Numbered from the stretch's first letter, positions 17,496-26,033 are shown. The stretch: DNA of 64,000 bases from Pontiella sulfatireligans (GCF_900890705.1 NZ_CAAHFH010000002.1:2613458-2677457); one strand, 5' to 3'. Made by a program: numbers and translations. Notes: generated from the sequence alone by a model not told the origin.

Positions 17496-18206
17496 CTACG
17501 AATTGGAAGCGGCGGGGCGCCTTCGTTCTTTTTTCAGCGGCTGAATGATGGCCACGCACTCGCCTTTGACGTTGCGCCCCTCGTATTTTGCCCGGATTTC
17601 GGCCGGCGTTCCGCAAGACAGCTCTTCAAACATTTTGGTCATTTCGCGGGCAACGAAAACGATGCGGTCCGCGCCGAGGTGCTCCTCGATTTCGTTCATC
17701 AGCTTGATGAGCCGGTAGGGCGATTCATAGAGCACCACGGGCAGGTCGGCATCGATCCATTTGACGAGGTCGCGTTTGCGCCCGCCGCTCTTGTGCGGGA
17801 GGAAGCCGGCAAAAATGAAGCCGTGTTCGCCAAAGCCGCTCAGCGCCACGGCGGTGGTGACGGCGGCGGGACCGGGCACGGAGGTGATCGGGATGCCCGC
17901 CTCTCGGCACAAAAGGATGACCCGCGAGCCGGGATCGGAGATGCAGGGCATGCCGGAATCGGTCACCATGGCGACGGCTTCGCCGTTTTCGATCCGCTCA
18001 ATAATCTGCTCGGAGCGCTGCGCTTCGTTGAACTTGTGGCAGCTGATCATGCGGGTTGAGATTTCGTAGCGGTCGGTGAGCCGGCGCGTATGGCGGGTGT
18101 CCTCCGCCACGATCAAATCCGCCTCTTTAAGGGTTTCGAGGGCCCGGGCGGAAATGTCGCCGAGGTTTCCGATGGGGGTTCCGACAATGTATAGAGCAGC
18201 ATCCAT
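17496..18206 (-). CDS. rsmI: 16S rRNA (cytidine1402-2'-O)-methyltransferase
   Basis: 236 residues. Methylates the ribose of C1402 in the ribosomal P site using S-adenosylmethionine. Motifs of the tetrapyrrole-methylase fold are clear: LYIVGTPIGNLGDIS at the start, VAEDTRHTRRL, MVTDSGMPCISDPG and SVPGPAAVTTAVALSG. The ATG at 18206 is the family start; codons upstream are not conserved. The C-terminus is slightly short and basic. It is divergent from the MFS gene, with about 90 bases between them. Confidence 0.95.
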   Translation of the reverse strand: MDAALYIVGTPIGNLGDISARALETLKEADLIVAEDTRHTRRLTDRYEISTRMISCHKFNEAQRSEQIIERIENGEAVAMVTDSGMPCISDPGSRVILLCREAGIPITSVPGPAAVTTAVALSGFGEHGFIFAGFLPHKSGGRKRDLVKWIDADLPVVLYESPYRLIKLMNEIEEHLGADRIVFVAREMTKMFEELSCGTPAEIRAKYEGRNVKGECVAIIQPLKKERRRPAASNS

Positions 18207-18298
18207 GGGCCGTACCGTAGGTGAAAAGCGTACGCGCGCCAATACGAATTGGAAGAAACAGTCTTGATCGGGCTCAGCGGAATGAAGACCATGCTCGG

Positions 18299-19597
18299 AT
18301 GCTTACGGAAGAACAGAGAAAGCGGGCGTTCAACGCCATCATCATTACCCAGTGCTTGGGGATGATTACCGCCGCCCTGTTTCAAAACGGGTTTTACTTG
18401 AGCTACTTCACTAAGCTGGGCCTCTCCAGCGCCGGGATTGCCTTTCTGTTCGCGCTGCCTCCCCTGCTGGGAGCCGGCCTGATGCTTCCGTTTGCCTTCT
18501 ATGCCGACCGGATGGGAAAGAAGAAACTTGCGCTGGTTGGGCAGGCCCTGCTCATTGCTAGCCTGCTGATCATTATGGCGGCGGGGATGGGCGCAACGCG
18601 GCTGGCGCTTCCGCTGATCGTTGTTTCGCTTCTGTTTTTTTGTGTGGGGGGCAGTCTCCAGGGAGCGAGCTGGTTTGCGCTGCTGGGGCCGATCATCCCG
18701 GTGAAAACCCGCGGCCGGTTTTTCGGGCGCTTGCGGGTAACGTTCACCACGGTCTGTATTTTGTTCACTGTGTTGATCTCGCGCATCTTGAAGTCCAGCC
18801 AGAGCATGACCGCTTTTCAGATGCTGCTGGGGGTGGTGGTGGTGGCGGCGGTGATCCGCTTTTTTACCTATGCCCGTATCCCGGAGCTGGAAAACGCCGA
18901 AGGCGAAGCGCATCGGCAGCGGTTTCCGCAGGCGCTGAAAGCGGTTCTCGCGGTGCCCGGCTTCTTGCAGTTCACCGGCTATGTTTTCCTTATCACATTG
19001 TTCACCGCTGGCGTCCCCATCATTTTCGGGCTGATGCAAAAAGACGTGTTCCTTTTTTCGGCCTCCCAGATCACTTGGGTGGGCATGCTTTTTCTGGCGG
19101 GGGGCGTGGCGGGGAACCTGCTGGGCGGACGGGCCGTTGACCGGTTCGGCACGCGCATCGTTTTCCTGCTGGCGCACATTTCCTATGCGGTTGTGATCTT
19201 GGCGATGCTGGCGCGTCACTGGATGCCTTGGTCGCTGCCTGCGCACGCCGCCGGATGCTCGTTTCTGTTCAGCATGGTGGGGGCTACTGCCGGAGTGGCG
19301 GTCACTTCCGAGCTGCTGGGGCTGATTCCGGCCTCCAACAAGTCGCTCTCCACTTCGGTGAACATGTCGCTGTTCAATCTGGCGATTGCGCTTTCCCAAC
19401 TGTTTGTTGCGCGTTCCATTAGCTGGGACGTGCTCGCGACCGATTGGCAGATGCTGGGTCAATCCTATTCCGCCTACGACACGCTCCTGCTGGCTTTCGC
19501 TACGCTGACCCTGCTGATGCTTGCCAGCATCGGGCTGGTGCCGAAGATTGCGAAGAAGGCGCAGCTCATGCCCGGCAGCGGCTATCCGCGGATGTAG
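18299..19597 (+). CDS. MFS transporter
   Basis: 432 residues with about 12 membrane helices and the layout of the major facilitator superfamily. The loop between helices 2 and 3 reads FYADRMGKKKLALVG, a good match to the MFS motif GxxxDRxGRR; a second copy is AVDRFGTRIVFL in the C-terminal half. The substrate cannot be inferred. The ATG at 18299 precedes a short cytoplasmic lead (LTEEQRKRAFNAI). It stands alone between rsmI and a small membrane protein gene on the other strand. Confidence 0.85.
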   Translation: MLTEEQRKRAFNAIIITQCLGMITAALFQNGFYLSYFTKLGLSSAGIAFLFALPPLLGAGLMLPFAFYADRMGKKKLALVGQALLIASLLIIMAAGMGATRLALPLIVVSLLFFCVGGSLQGASWFALLGPIIPVKTRGRFFGRLRVTFTTVCILFTVLISRILKSSQSMTAFQMLLGVVVVAAVIRFFTYARIPELENAEGEAHRQRFPQALKAVLAVPGFLQFTGYVFLITLFTAGVPIIFGLMQKDVFLFSASQITWVGMLFLAGGVAGNLLGGRAVDRFGTRIVFLLAHISYAVVILAMLARHWMPWSLPAHAAGCSFLFSMVGATAGVAVTSELLGLIPASNKSLSTSVNMSLFNLAIALSQLFVARSISWDVLATDWQMLGQSYSAYDTLLLAFATLTLLMLASIGLVPKIAKKAQLMPGSGYPRM

Positions 19598-19603
19598 GCC
19601 GCA

Positions 19604-19975
19604 TCACTCAAAGGCGTGGTGCCAGATGGAGGAACCGTTGATGGTGAAGAAGAGCTGCTCCGAATCGGCGCTCCATTCAATGCCGGCTTCCGTGGCTTCG
19701 GGCGGCGTGTTGGTGTAGGCCGGCAGATAAAGCAGGTTGAGCCATGCTCGCTTGCCGGTTTCGCGGTAGTAGATTTTATACGACGGCTGGTTGTCGTAAT
19801 AGAAAAAGGTCCGCAACCGCGCCGTCTTGCTGCCGTCCGGCGAAGCGATTCGGGCTGTCTCGTCACTTGGCGGCGTCAGGATTTTGTAGGCGATGAAGAC
19901 GATGAACAGGCCGAAGACCAGCTGCCCCAGCTTCTTGGAATCGAACAGCGCCCGTTTTTTGTAGGTTCGTTTCAT
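19604..19975 (-). CDS. Small single-helix membrane protein
   Basis: 123 residues: a basic N-terminus, one membrane helix (LGQLVFGLFIVFIAYKIL, residues ~17-34), and an exported domain with strand patterns (ASPDGSKTARLRTFFYYD, GIEWSADSEQLFFTI) that resemble a single WD/TolB-like propeller blade. No family is recognised. The stop lies six bases beyond the end of the convergent MFS gene. Confidence 0.55.
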   Translation of the reverse strand: MKRTYKKRALFDSKKLGQLVFGLFIVFIAYKILTPPSDETARIASPDGSKTARLRTFFYYDNQPSYKIYYRETGKRAWLNLLYLPAYTNTPPEATEAGIEWSADSEQLFFTINGSSIWHHAFE

Positions 19976-19986
19976 GGAGCTGAAAA

Positions 19987-20058
19987 TAGGTTAAAAGGTT
20001 GAAGAGTGAAAGGGTTGAAGAGTGAAAACGCGCTCTTCAGCCCTGGAACCTTTTAACC
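19987..20058. repeat. Intergenic inverted repeat (GGTTAAAAGGTT arms)
   Basis: GGTTAAAAGGTT at 19989-20000 is exactly complementary to AACCTTTTAACC at 20047-20058. Between them GTTGAAGAGTGAAA occurs twice in tandem. The region before dtd (about 13355-13435) has a related A/T-rich composition, which suggests a dispersed family. Confidence 0.6.
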
Positions 20059-20065
20059 CTTTAAC

Positions 20066-20152
20066 CTACTCCGCCGGAGTATCCGTCTGTTCGGCGGGGG
20101 CCTTCTTGAAAAAGCGGCTGGCGTTCCAGTTGCGGTCGACGTCGCGCCAGAA
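20066..20152 (-). pseudogene. Remnant of an rseP 3' end
   Basis: The minus strand reads WRDVDRNWNASRFFKKAPAEQ, then TDTPAE and a TAG stop. This matches the last part of the intact RseP encoded at 20507-21895 (WRDVDRNWNVSRFFKKAPAEQ) with one substitution, then a different tail. Homology stops abruptly near 20150, where a higA-like fragment begins on the other strand. It is a truncated duplicate, best explained by an insertion or unequal recombination. Confidence 0.85.
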
Positions 20153-20362
20153 AACAATCTTGCCGTATCTCCCAGACGAATTAATGAAATCGTTTATGGG
20201 AAAAGAAGTGTAACAGCAGATACGGCATTGCGGCTTTCTGTCTATTTTGGAAATTCAGCGTCGTTCTGGCTGGGTCTCCAGATGGATTGTGATCTTGATG
20301 TAGCAGAAGATACTGTTGCCGACAAAATTCATAAAGAAGTTCACCAATTGGCTGTTGTATAG
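20153..20362 (+). pseudogene. higA: 3' fragment of a HigA-type antitoxin gene
   Basis: The plus-strand frame ending in TAG at 20360-20362 encodes, without interruption, LAVSPRRINEIVYGKRSVTA, then DTALRLSVYFGNSASFWLGL and a short acidic tail ending KEVHQLAVV. These are the recognition helix and C-terminus of XRE-family HigA antitoxins. The first helices, the start codon and any higB toxin gene are missing; the frame breaks at the junction with the rseP remnant. About 68 codons remain. It is the trace of a former toxin-antitoxin module brought in by transfer. Confidence 0.85.
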
Positions 20363-20367
20363 AAATC

Positions 20368-20432
20368 GGCGAACCAGCCATTTGAGGGGCTCTAAATGGC
20401 GCTTATCTTTGTGCCATACGGGTCAGTTCGCC
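20368..20432. repeat. Nested 65-base hairpin behind the higA fragment
   Basis: Outer arms GGCGAAC (20368-20374) and GTTCGCC (20426-20432) are complementary; inside, GCCATTT (20377-20383) pairs with AAATGGC (20394-20400). The element starts five bases after the antitoxin stop. Its size and position recall an integron cassette attC site, but the core boxes do not fit the attC consensus. A transcription terminator or a mobile-element end is also possible. Confidence 0.5.
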
Positions 20433-20506
20433 TAATTCATTATTTGAAAAAGGGTTGCCCGTTAACGAGCGCCCGGATTCTTTTATAAAACCATCCGTAG
20501 GTGATG

Positions 20507-21895
20507 CTATTCACCCGAAGGCGGTTCGGTTGGTGCAGGTGCTTCCGCTGGCGGCGTAACGTCAACTTGTTCAGCCGGAGCCTTCTTGAAGAAGCGGCTG
20601 ACGTTCCAGTTGCGGTCGACGTCGCGCCAGGAGAGGAAGAGCATGGCGCCGATGAGCAGGATGGCGAATGCGTTTACCAGCGTGCCGACCACCTTGGGGT
20701 GGACCTTGCGCTTGGTGATGAGCTCCCAGAGGGCGAAGCAGATGTGCCCGCCGTCGAGTACGGGCAGCGGCAGCAGGTTGAGCACGGCGAGGTTAATGTT
20801 GATGAAGCGGATCAGGCCGATGGCGTAGAAGATGCCGAGCTTGAGCGAAAACCAGATCATGGTGAAAATGGCGATCGGGCCGCCGAGGGCCTGGGCCGCG
20901 CTTTTGGATTCGCCCTTGGTGGTGAGCGCCTTAAGCAGGCGGGCAATCTTGGAGGCGTCGGACTTGATCTGTGCAATGGGCGAGCCTTCCATGGACCAGG
21001 CCAGCATGCCGGGGTCGCCGGGCGTGACGCCGATGAGGACGCGTTCCGCTTCTTCGTTGTATTTCGGCGTGACGTTGAGCGTGAGGGTTTTTTCGCCGCG
21101 CATCACTACAATGGGGATTTCCTTGCCGCCGCAGTCTTGCAGCGATGTGGAGAGCTCGTGCCACCAGAGGATCGGAGTGCCGTTGACCGTGGTGATGAGG
21201 TCGCCGGTTTTAAGCCCGGCTATGCCGGCGGGGTCTTTGGCAATGACTTGGGCCAGCAAGGGACGCATGGCGGGCGCCATGCTGTTGAGCGTGGACTCCG
21301 ATGGCAGAGTCAGGGAGTTGGTTGCCGTGCCGGAGAGAACCTTAAGGACGAGGGTTTCGTTGTCCTTGGTCAGCAGGTCTTCCGACATAATGCCGTACCA
21401 GTCTTCGACGGGCGTGTCGTTCACGGCCAGAACGACGTCGCTGGCGCGCAGGCCTTCGGCGTAGGCGACGCTGTTGGTGGCGACCACGCCGACGGCGGTG
21501 TTGCTCGGCGACGGTTCGGCAAAAGTGACGAGCCAGGCCAGCGGGATGGCGAAGAGAATGTTGAAAAGCGGGCCGGCAACGGCGACGGCGATCTTTTTAA
21601 GCGGCGTAACGTCAGGAAGGGCTTCCCGGTCATTCTCATTCTCTCCCTGCATTTTTTCCATGCCTTCGGGATCGAGTTGGGGCAGGGAGACATAGCCGCC
21701 GATGGGGAAGGCGCCGATCTTGTAGAGGATGCCATCCTTTTCTTTTTTCCACAGGGCGGGGCCCATGCCGATGGAAAAGCTTTCAATGACAAGACCGCAT
21801 TTTTTGGCGACGATGAAATGTCCCCATTCGTGGACGAAAATGGTGATTCCAAATAAAAATAGCATCATGACGATGATGTAGAGGGCTTCGAGCAT
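20507..21895 (-). CDS. rseP: RIP zinc metalloprotease (site-2 protease)
   Basis: 462 residues. Cleaves membrane-embedded substrates such as anti-sigma factors within the bilayer. The zinc site HEWGH is in the first helix (about residues 22-26), and the third ligand lies in NLLPLPVLDGGH in the C-terminal half. Two PDZ-like segments lie between them (GVVATNSVAYAEGLRASDVV and AKDPAGIAGLKTGDLI). The proline/alanine-rich tail after FFKKAPAEQ differs from that in the remnant at 20.1 kb. It forms an operon with uppS and cdsA. It is a candidate protease for the membrane-anchored anti-sigma protein at 36 kb, which is inference. Confidence 0.95.
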   Translation of the reverse strand: MLEALYIIVMMLFLFGITIFVHEWGHFIVAKKCGLVIESFSIGMGPALWKKEKDGILYKIGAFPIGGYVSLPQLDPEGMEKMQGENENDREALPDVTPLKKIAVAVAGPLFNILFAIPLAWLVTFAEPSPSNTAVGVVATNSVAYAEGLRASDVVLAVNDTPVEDWYGIMSEDLLTKDNETLVLKVLSGTATNSLTLPSESTLNSMAPAMRPLLAQVIAKDPAGIAGLKTGDLITTVNGTPILWWHELSTSLQDCGGKEIPIVVMRGEKTLTLNVTPKYNEEAERVLIGVTPGDPGMLAWSMEGSPIAQIKSDASKIARLLKALTTKGESKSAAQALGGPIAIFTMIWFSLKLGIFYAIGLIRFININLAVLNLLPLPVLDGGHICFALWELITKRKVHPKVVGTLVNAFAILLIGAMLFLSWRDVDRNWNVSRFFKKAPAEQVDVTPPAEAPAPTEPPSGE

Positions 21896-21913
21896 AGGTG
21901 GATCCTTAGGGTG

Positions 21914-22783
21914 TTATTTGAGGAAGAGTTCGATGTAAATGTAAAGCATGGGGGCGGCGAACAGGATGCTGTCGACCATGTCGAGGATGCCGCCGAGGCC
22001 ATAGACCATGGTGTTGGAGTCTTTGACGTCGACTGCGCGCTTGAACATGGATTCGACCAGGTCGCCGAGAGTCCCAACGATGGGGAAAAGGATGCCGAGT
22101 GCGATGGCGTGTCCGAGCGGCAGGGAAATGGTGCTGTTGAGGTTTCCGCTGGAAATGATCACCCAAATCAGGTTGACCGCCACGCAGAAGACGATGCCGC
22201 CGAACAGGCCTTCCCAGCTTTTCTTCGGCGAAATGGTGGGGGCGAGCTTGTGCTTGCCGAAACGCGTGCCGAAGAAGTAGCCGCCGGAATCGGCCATCTT
22301 CATGCAGAGGATCACGTAGAAGGCCGCCCAGCCGGGCTTGGACAGGTCGCCGATCAGGAACAGGCGGACCACGAAGCTCCAGAGCAGGGGAACGTAGACG
22401 ATCCCGAGAATAGTGCCCATGCAGCTTTCAAGTCCCTTGCGCAGGTTGGGATAGGTCAGAATGCGGAAAAAGTTGGAGATGACGACGATGAGCAGGATGC
22501 ACCATAGCGCGTCGTTTGAGATGCTGAAGCCGCGGTGGCTTGGGTGCTGGCCCAGCACGTTGAACCACGTGGCGGCCACAAACAGGAGCCCGCTGGCGAT
22601 GCCCCATTTGGTGGAGGTTTTTATGCCGCCGGCATTGAGCAAGCCATAGAACTCCCACGTGCCGACACCCGCGAACAGCAGCATGCCGATCAGTCCAATG
22701 GGCCAGCTGCAGGGTACGAGGCAAAAGATGGGTATGAGAACCGCCCCGATGCTGAGTGCTATAATGATCCGTTTCTTATCCAT
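21914..22783 (-). CDS. cdsA: Phosphatidate cytidylyltransferase
   Basis: 289 residues with about eight membrane helices. Makes CDP-diacylglycerol from phosphatidate and CTP, the substrate of PssA encoded at 5.4 kb. The conserved C-terminal signature is present as SMFKRAVDVKDSN, then GLGGILDMVDS. The classical form reads GHGGILDRxDS; the Leu and Met changes keep the catalytic aspartates and, as I recall, similar variants occur in PVC bacteria. AGGAAC precedes the ATG. It lies between uppS (10-base gap) and rseP (18-base gap). Confidence 0.92.
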   Translation of the reverse strand: MDKKRIIIALSIGAVLIPIFCLVPCSWPIGLIGMLLFAGVGTWEFYGLLNAGGIKTSTKWGIASGLLFVAATWFNVLGQHPSHRGFSISNDALWCILLIVVISNFFRILTYPNLRKGLESCMGTILGIVYVPLLWSFVVRLFLIGDLSKPGWAAFYVILCMKMADSGGYFFGTRFGKHKLAPTISPKKSWEGLFGGIVFCVAVNLIWVIISSGNLNSTISLPLGHAIALGILFPIVGTLGDLVESMFKRAVDVKDSNTMVYGLGGILDMVDSILFAAPMLYIYIELFLK

Positions 22784-22793
22784 GCATGGGTTC

Positions 22794-23513
22794 CTATTTC
22801 TTCACGCCACCATACCGCCGGTCGCGATGATTGAAAGCTTCCAATGCTTGGAAAAATTGCTCTTCGCGGAAGTCGGGCCAGTAGGTTTCGGTAATGTAGA
22901 ACTCGGAATAGGAAATCTGCCACAGCAAAAAATTGCTCAACCGCAGTTCGCCGCTGGTGCGGATCATCAGTTCCGGATCGGGCACGTCAGGCAGATAGAG
23001 GTGGTTGGCCAGCGTCTGTTCATTGATCTTTTTCGGGTCGAGCTCGCCGGCCTTGACCTTTTCGGCAATCTGCTTGGCTGCGTCGGCGATTTCGGTGCGG
23101 GAGCCGTAGCTCAAGGCAATAATGAAGGTGTGGTCGGTGTAGTGCGCGGTGGCGTCGATTGTTTTTTGCAGGCGCATTCGAACGGGCAGGGGGAGGCGCT
23201 CGAACTGGCCCATCACGCGCAGGCGGATGTGGTTGTCGTGCAGCTCCTGTTCGTAGGAATTGAGCGAGCCGACCAGCAGCTTCATCAAACCTTCGACCTC
23301 TTTCGGGGGGCGCTTCCAGTTTTCAGTGCTGAAGGCGTAGACCGTGATGTATTCCACGCCGGCTTGTGCGGCCGCGCGCAGCACGGCGCGAACGGACTGC
23401 GCGCCTTCCTTATGTCCCTCGATGCGCGAAAGGCCACGTTCTTGAGCCCACCGCCCGTTGCCGTCCATGATGAGGGCCACGTGTTTCGGAACTTTGTCGA
23501 ATGACTTTGTCAT
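22794..23513 (-). CDS. uppS: Undecaprenyl diphosphate synthase
   Basis: 239 residues. Builds the C55 lipid carrier for peptidoglycan and other glycans from farnesyl and isopentenyl diphosphates. The cis-prenyltransferase signature is complete: HVALIMDGNGRWA at the N-terminus, TVYAFSTENWKRP in the middle, and the C-terminal ELMIRTSGELRLSNFLLWQ with SEFYITETYWPDF. It is first in uppS-cdsA-rseP, a common bacterial order, although dxr and frr, which often belong to it, are missing here. Confidence 0.95.
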   Translation of the reverse strand: MTKSFDKVPKHVALIMDGNGRWAQERGLSRIEGHKEGAQSVRAVLRAAAQAGVEYITVYAFSTENWKRPPKEVEGLMKLLVGSLNSYEQELHDNHIRLRVMGQFERLPLPVRMRLQKTIDATAHYTDHTFIIALSYGSRTEIADAAKQIAEKVKAGELDPKKINEQTLANHLYLPDVPDPELMIRTSGELRLSNFLLWQISYSEFYITETYWPDFREEQFFQALEAFNHRDRRYGGVKK

Positions 23514-23524
23514 TCGGAAGTCCC

Positions 23525-23638
23525 AATCTCTAAACCCGAAATTCTAAACAAATTCCAATTGGAAAATTCCAAGGTTCCAAATCGGCTGTTTTGAGTTTTG
23601 GCCATTGTTCCTTTGAGATTGTTTAGGATTTAGAGATT
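23525..23638. repeat. Imperfect inverted repeat between uppS and purA
   Basis: AATCTCTAAA (23525-23534) is exactly complementary to TTTAGAGATT (23629-23638), and further matching A/T-rich segments follow inward on both sides (AAATTCTAAACAA against TTGTTTAGGATTT). The element fills most of the 139-base gap. Such A/T-rich inverted elements look unlike the GC-rich genes around them and are probably a dispersed intergenic repeat. Confidence 0.65.
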
Positions 23639-23652
23639 CGGATTTAGGAATT

Positions 23653-24930
23653 CTAACGATCCAGCAACAGGGTGCTGGAGCGCTTGGGGCCGACGGACAG
23701 GATGCTCACTTTTACGCCGGTGAGTTTTTCAAGATACTCAACGTATTTTTGCGCCTGTTCGGGAAGTTCTTCCCACGTGGTGCATTCGGTGGTCGGCGTG
23801 TTCCAGCCCTTGAAGTCTTCATAGATCGGCTTGCAGCGTTCCAGCTTGCGGATGCTGGCCGGCACGCTGGTGATGCGCTCGCCGTCCACTTCGTAGGCGA
23901 CGCAAACCTTGATGGTTTCCACGTCGTCGAGGACGTCGAGCTTCATCAGCGCCCATTCGTTGATGCCGCCGACCATGGCCGCATAGTGGGCAACCACGCC
24001 GTCGAACCAGCCACAGCGCCGCGGACGTCCGGTGGTGGCCCCGAATTCATGGCCCACCTGGGCGATGTGCGCGCCCATGTCGTCGTGCAGTTCGGTCGGG
24101 AAGGGGCCTTCGCCGACGCGGGTGGTGTAGGCCTTAACGATGCCGACCACGCGGTCGATCGCATTCGGCGGAACGCCGGAACCCGACGGTGCGCCGCCCG
24201 CGCCCGTGTTGGACGAGGTGACAAAGGGGTAGCTTCCAAAATCGACGTCGAGCATTACGCCCTGTGCGCCTTCGAAGAGGATTTCGTCGTCGTTCTGTAC
24301 GGCTTCGTGCAACAGCGGAATGGTGTCGCAGATGAACGGACGCAGGTAGTCGGTGGCTTCTTTCACCTGACCGAGAAGTTCATCAATGTCGAGCGGCTGT
24401 GCGCCCATATCAACGAGAATGGCGTTTTTGATTGTGGCGTTCTCTTTGACCATATCGAAGAAGTCGGCTTCGAGAATGTCGCCCATGCGCAGGCCGGTGC
24501 GGTCGGCTTTATCTATATAGGCCGGGCCGATGCCGCGCTTGGTGGTGCCGATCTTTTTGCCTTCTTCGAGGTTGCCCTCTTTGGCGCCGTCGATCTCCTT
24601 GTGGTATTGAAGAACGATGTGGGCGCGGTCGGAGATGAACAGGCGGCCGTCTAGTTTGATGCCGCGTTCGACCAACGCTGTGAGCTCGCTCACCAGGCCG
24701 ACAAGATCGACCACGAGGCCGTTTCCGATGACGCACTTGCAGCTTTCGCGCAGAATGCCGGAGGGGGTGAGGTGAAGGACATATTTCTGGTCGCCGATTT
24801 CTACCGTGTGGCCGGCGTTGTTGCCGCCTTGGTAGCGCACCACCCAGTCCGCGTTCGCGGTGAGTACGTCAATAATTTTGCCTTTGCCCTCGTCGCCCCA
24901 CTGCGACCCGATCAATACCGTCTTTGACAT
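23653..24930 (-). CDS. purA: Adenylosuccinate synthetase
   Basis: 425 residues. Joins IMP and aspartate with GTP to form adenylosuccinate, the first step from IMP to AMP. The N-terminal loop VLIGSQWGDEGKGKIIDVLT holds the catalytic Asp and the P-loop-like GDEGKGK; QGGNNAGHTVEIG is the second signature, with the catalytic His; GIGPAYIDKADRTGLR is the IMP-binding segment. The ATG at 24930 is chosen because TGGAG lies just upstream and the family starts here; a 32-codon upstream extension is discarded. Confidence 0.97.
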   Translation of the reverse strand: MSKTVLIGSQWGDEGKGKIIDVLTANADWVVRYQGGNNAGHTVEIGDQKYVLHLTPSGILRESCKCVIGNGLVVDLVGLVSELTALVERGIKLDGRLFISDRAHIVLQYHKEIDGAKEGNLEEGKKIGTTKRGIGPAYIDKADRTGLRMGDILEADFFDMVKENATIKNAILVDMGAQPLDIDELLGQVKEATDYLRPFICDTIPLLHEAVQNDDEILFEGAQGVMLDVDFGSYPFVTSSNTGAGGAPSGSGVPPNAIDRVVGIVKAYTTRVGEGPFPTELHDDMGAHIAQVGHEFGATTGRPRRCGWFDGVVAHYAAMVGGINEWALMKLDVLDDVETIKVCVAYEVDGERITSVPASIRKLERCKPIYEDFKGWNTPTTECTTWEELPEQAQKYVEYLEKLTGVKVSILSVGPKRSSTLLLDR

Positions 24931-25008
24931 ATTGCTATTTCTCCATATGAGTATTTGACCGGTTACCGGAAGATCCGCATCTGTCCGCCTTTTTTCTGAT
25001 AACCACTT

Positions 25009-25034
25009 AAAAAGCCCTCTTTTCATAAGGGGGC
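25009..25034 (-). terminator. Rho-independent terminator
   Basis: On the minus strand GCCCCCTT pairs with AAGAGGGC (one mismatch) around a five-base loop and is followed by TTTTT (25009-25013). It lies downstream of the gene at 25114-25659 and upstream of purA, so it separates these two transcripts. Confidence 0.7.
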
Positions 25035-25113
25035 CTATGAAGCGGGGAAATTAGGGAAACGCATGGGGTGCGTCAAGTATTCTGGCCGCCTAAGTCGGGC
25101 TCGATGCCTCAAA

Positions 25114-25659
25114 TTATATAATGAGCAGATCCTTTGGGGCGTCGATGCCGAAGAGGCGGTCGGAAAGCTTGCCCAGCACGCCGAGGCTGGCGGCGGAAAG
25201 CAGATCCGTGATCTCTTCGATGACTTCGCCGGAGAGAATGTGCGGCGCGCCGTTGAAGACCAGTTCGCCTCCGGAGCAGTAGCCGTATAGTTGGTATTCG
25301 CCGCACTCTTCAAGCGGATAGCCTTTGATCAGGCAGTGCGCAATCCATTTCCGGTGGTCGGTGCCGAAGCGTTCCAGGCATTCGGAGGTGCGCTCATGCA
25401 TGCTGATGCGCCGGGTGAAATAGCGGGTGATCTGCTCCCGGCTTTTCTCCGAAAGCTCGCTGAAAACCTCGAATTGGCAACGGGTGCATACCGCGGCCTC
25501 GAAAATGGTTTCGCCGTCTTTAAAGGCCTTTTCAATCTGGTAGTCGAGGCAGCCCTCCATCAAATCGCACCCGCACACCGAGCAATGGCCCATCGGTTGG
25601 CCCGTTTCGAACGACCAAAATATTTCAGGCAGCGGAATGCGATGTTCTTCGGTTTGCAT
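25114..25659 (-). CDS. Cysteine-rich hypothetical protein
   Basis: 181 residues. Two cysteine groups, CSVCGC (residues ~26-31) and CTRC (~58-61), suggest one bound zinc. The rest is helical and acidic, with a motif TRRISMHERTSECLERFG. There is no signal peptide or membrane segment, so it is probably cytoplasmic. I do not recognise a family. It is a single-gene unit with its own terminator. Confidence 0.6.
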   Translation of the reverse strand: MQTEEHRIPLPEIFWSFETGQPMGHCSVCGCDLMEGCLDYQIEKAFKDGETIFEAAVCTRCQFEVFSELSEKSREQITRYFTRRISMHERTSECLERFGTDHRKWIAHCLIKGYPLEECGEYQLYGYCSGGELVFNGAPHILSGEVIEEITDLLSAASLGVLGKLSDRLFGIDAPKDLLII

Positions 25660-25769
25660 AACGAAAGCCTACCGCGCTTTGGCTCGGCGGAAAGTTTTTT
25701 CCGTGGAATATTTTTTTGGCATTCTTCATGCGTTGTTTAATTGAACAACCTTAAAAAAGGAGCGGTCAA

Positions 25770-25913
25770 GTGCGTCACAAATTAATAGTTCCTCTCAGTT
25801 CTCGTCTCATCGGCGGACAATGGCTTCGCCGGTTCCGCCAAGCCTATTCATTGAAAAGCTGGGTGGCCTCCATGGAAGTCGCCCTCGAACGTGCGCCGTC
25901 CGGCAAGTGCTAA
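25770..25913 (+). CDS. Candidate 47-residue basic small protein
   Basis: A GTG-initiated frame of 47 codons plus stop, preceded by an excellent ribosome binding site (AAAAAAGGAG at 25754-25763, seven bases from GTG). The product is basic and hydrophobic (RHKLIVPLSSRLIGG start, then a WLRRFRQAYSLKSW segment). It occupies the middle of an otherwise empty 374-base gap. The codon choice fits the neighbours. Without a homologue it stays a candidate; a regulatory leader peptide is an alternative. Confidence 0.4.
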   Translation: MRHKLIVPLSSRLIGGQWLRRFRQAYSLKSWVASMEVALERAPSGKC

Positions 25914-26033
25914 TCATCTTCGTCTGAAATATTCGGGACAAAAACCCGCTTGCGCGACGTTCCTTAAATGTTCCGCGTGTTTCGCTCCACTTCTCTTTTT
26001 TGCGAAGCCGCGACGGTTCTAATTAAGGAGAAT

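Noticed and set aside
20368..20432. A confirmed integron attC site
   Set aside because: Core boxes fail the GTTRRRY consensus and no integrase is present, so it is kept only as a hypothesis.
21914..22783. CdsA signature changes (GLGGILDMVDS) as an inactive enzyme
   Set aside because: Catalytic aspartates remain, operon context is normal, and similar variants occur, as I recall, in PVC bacteria.
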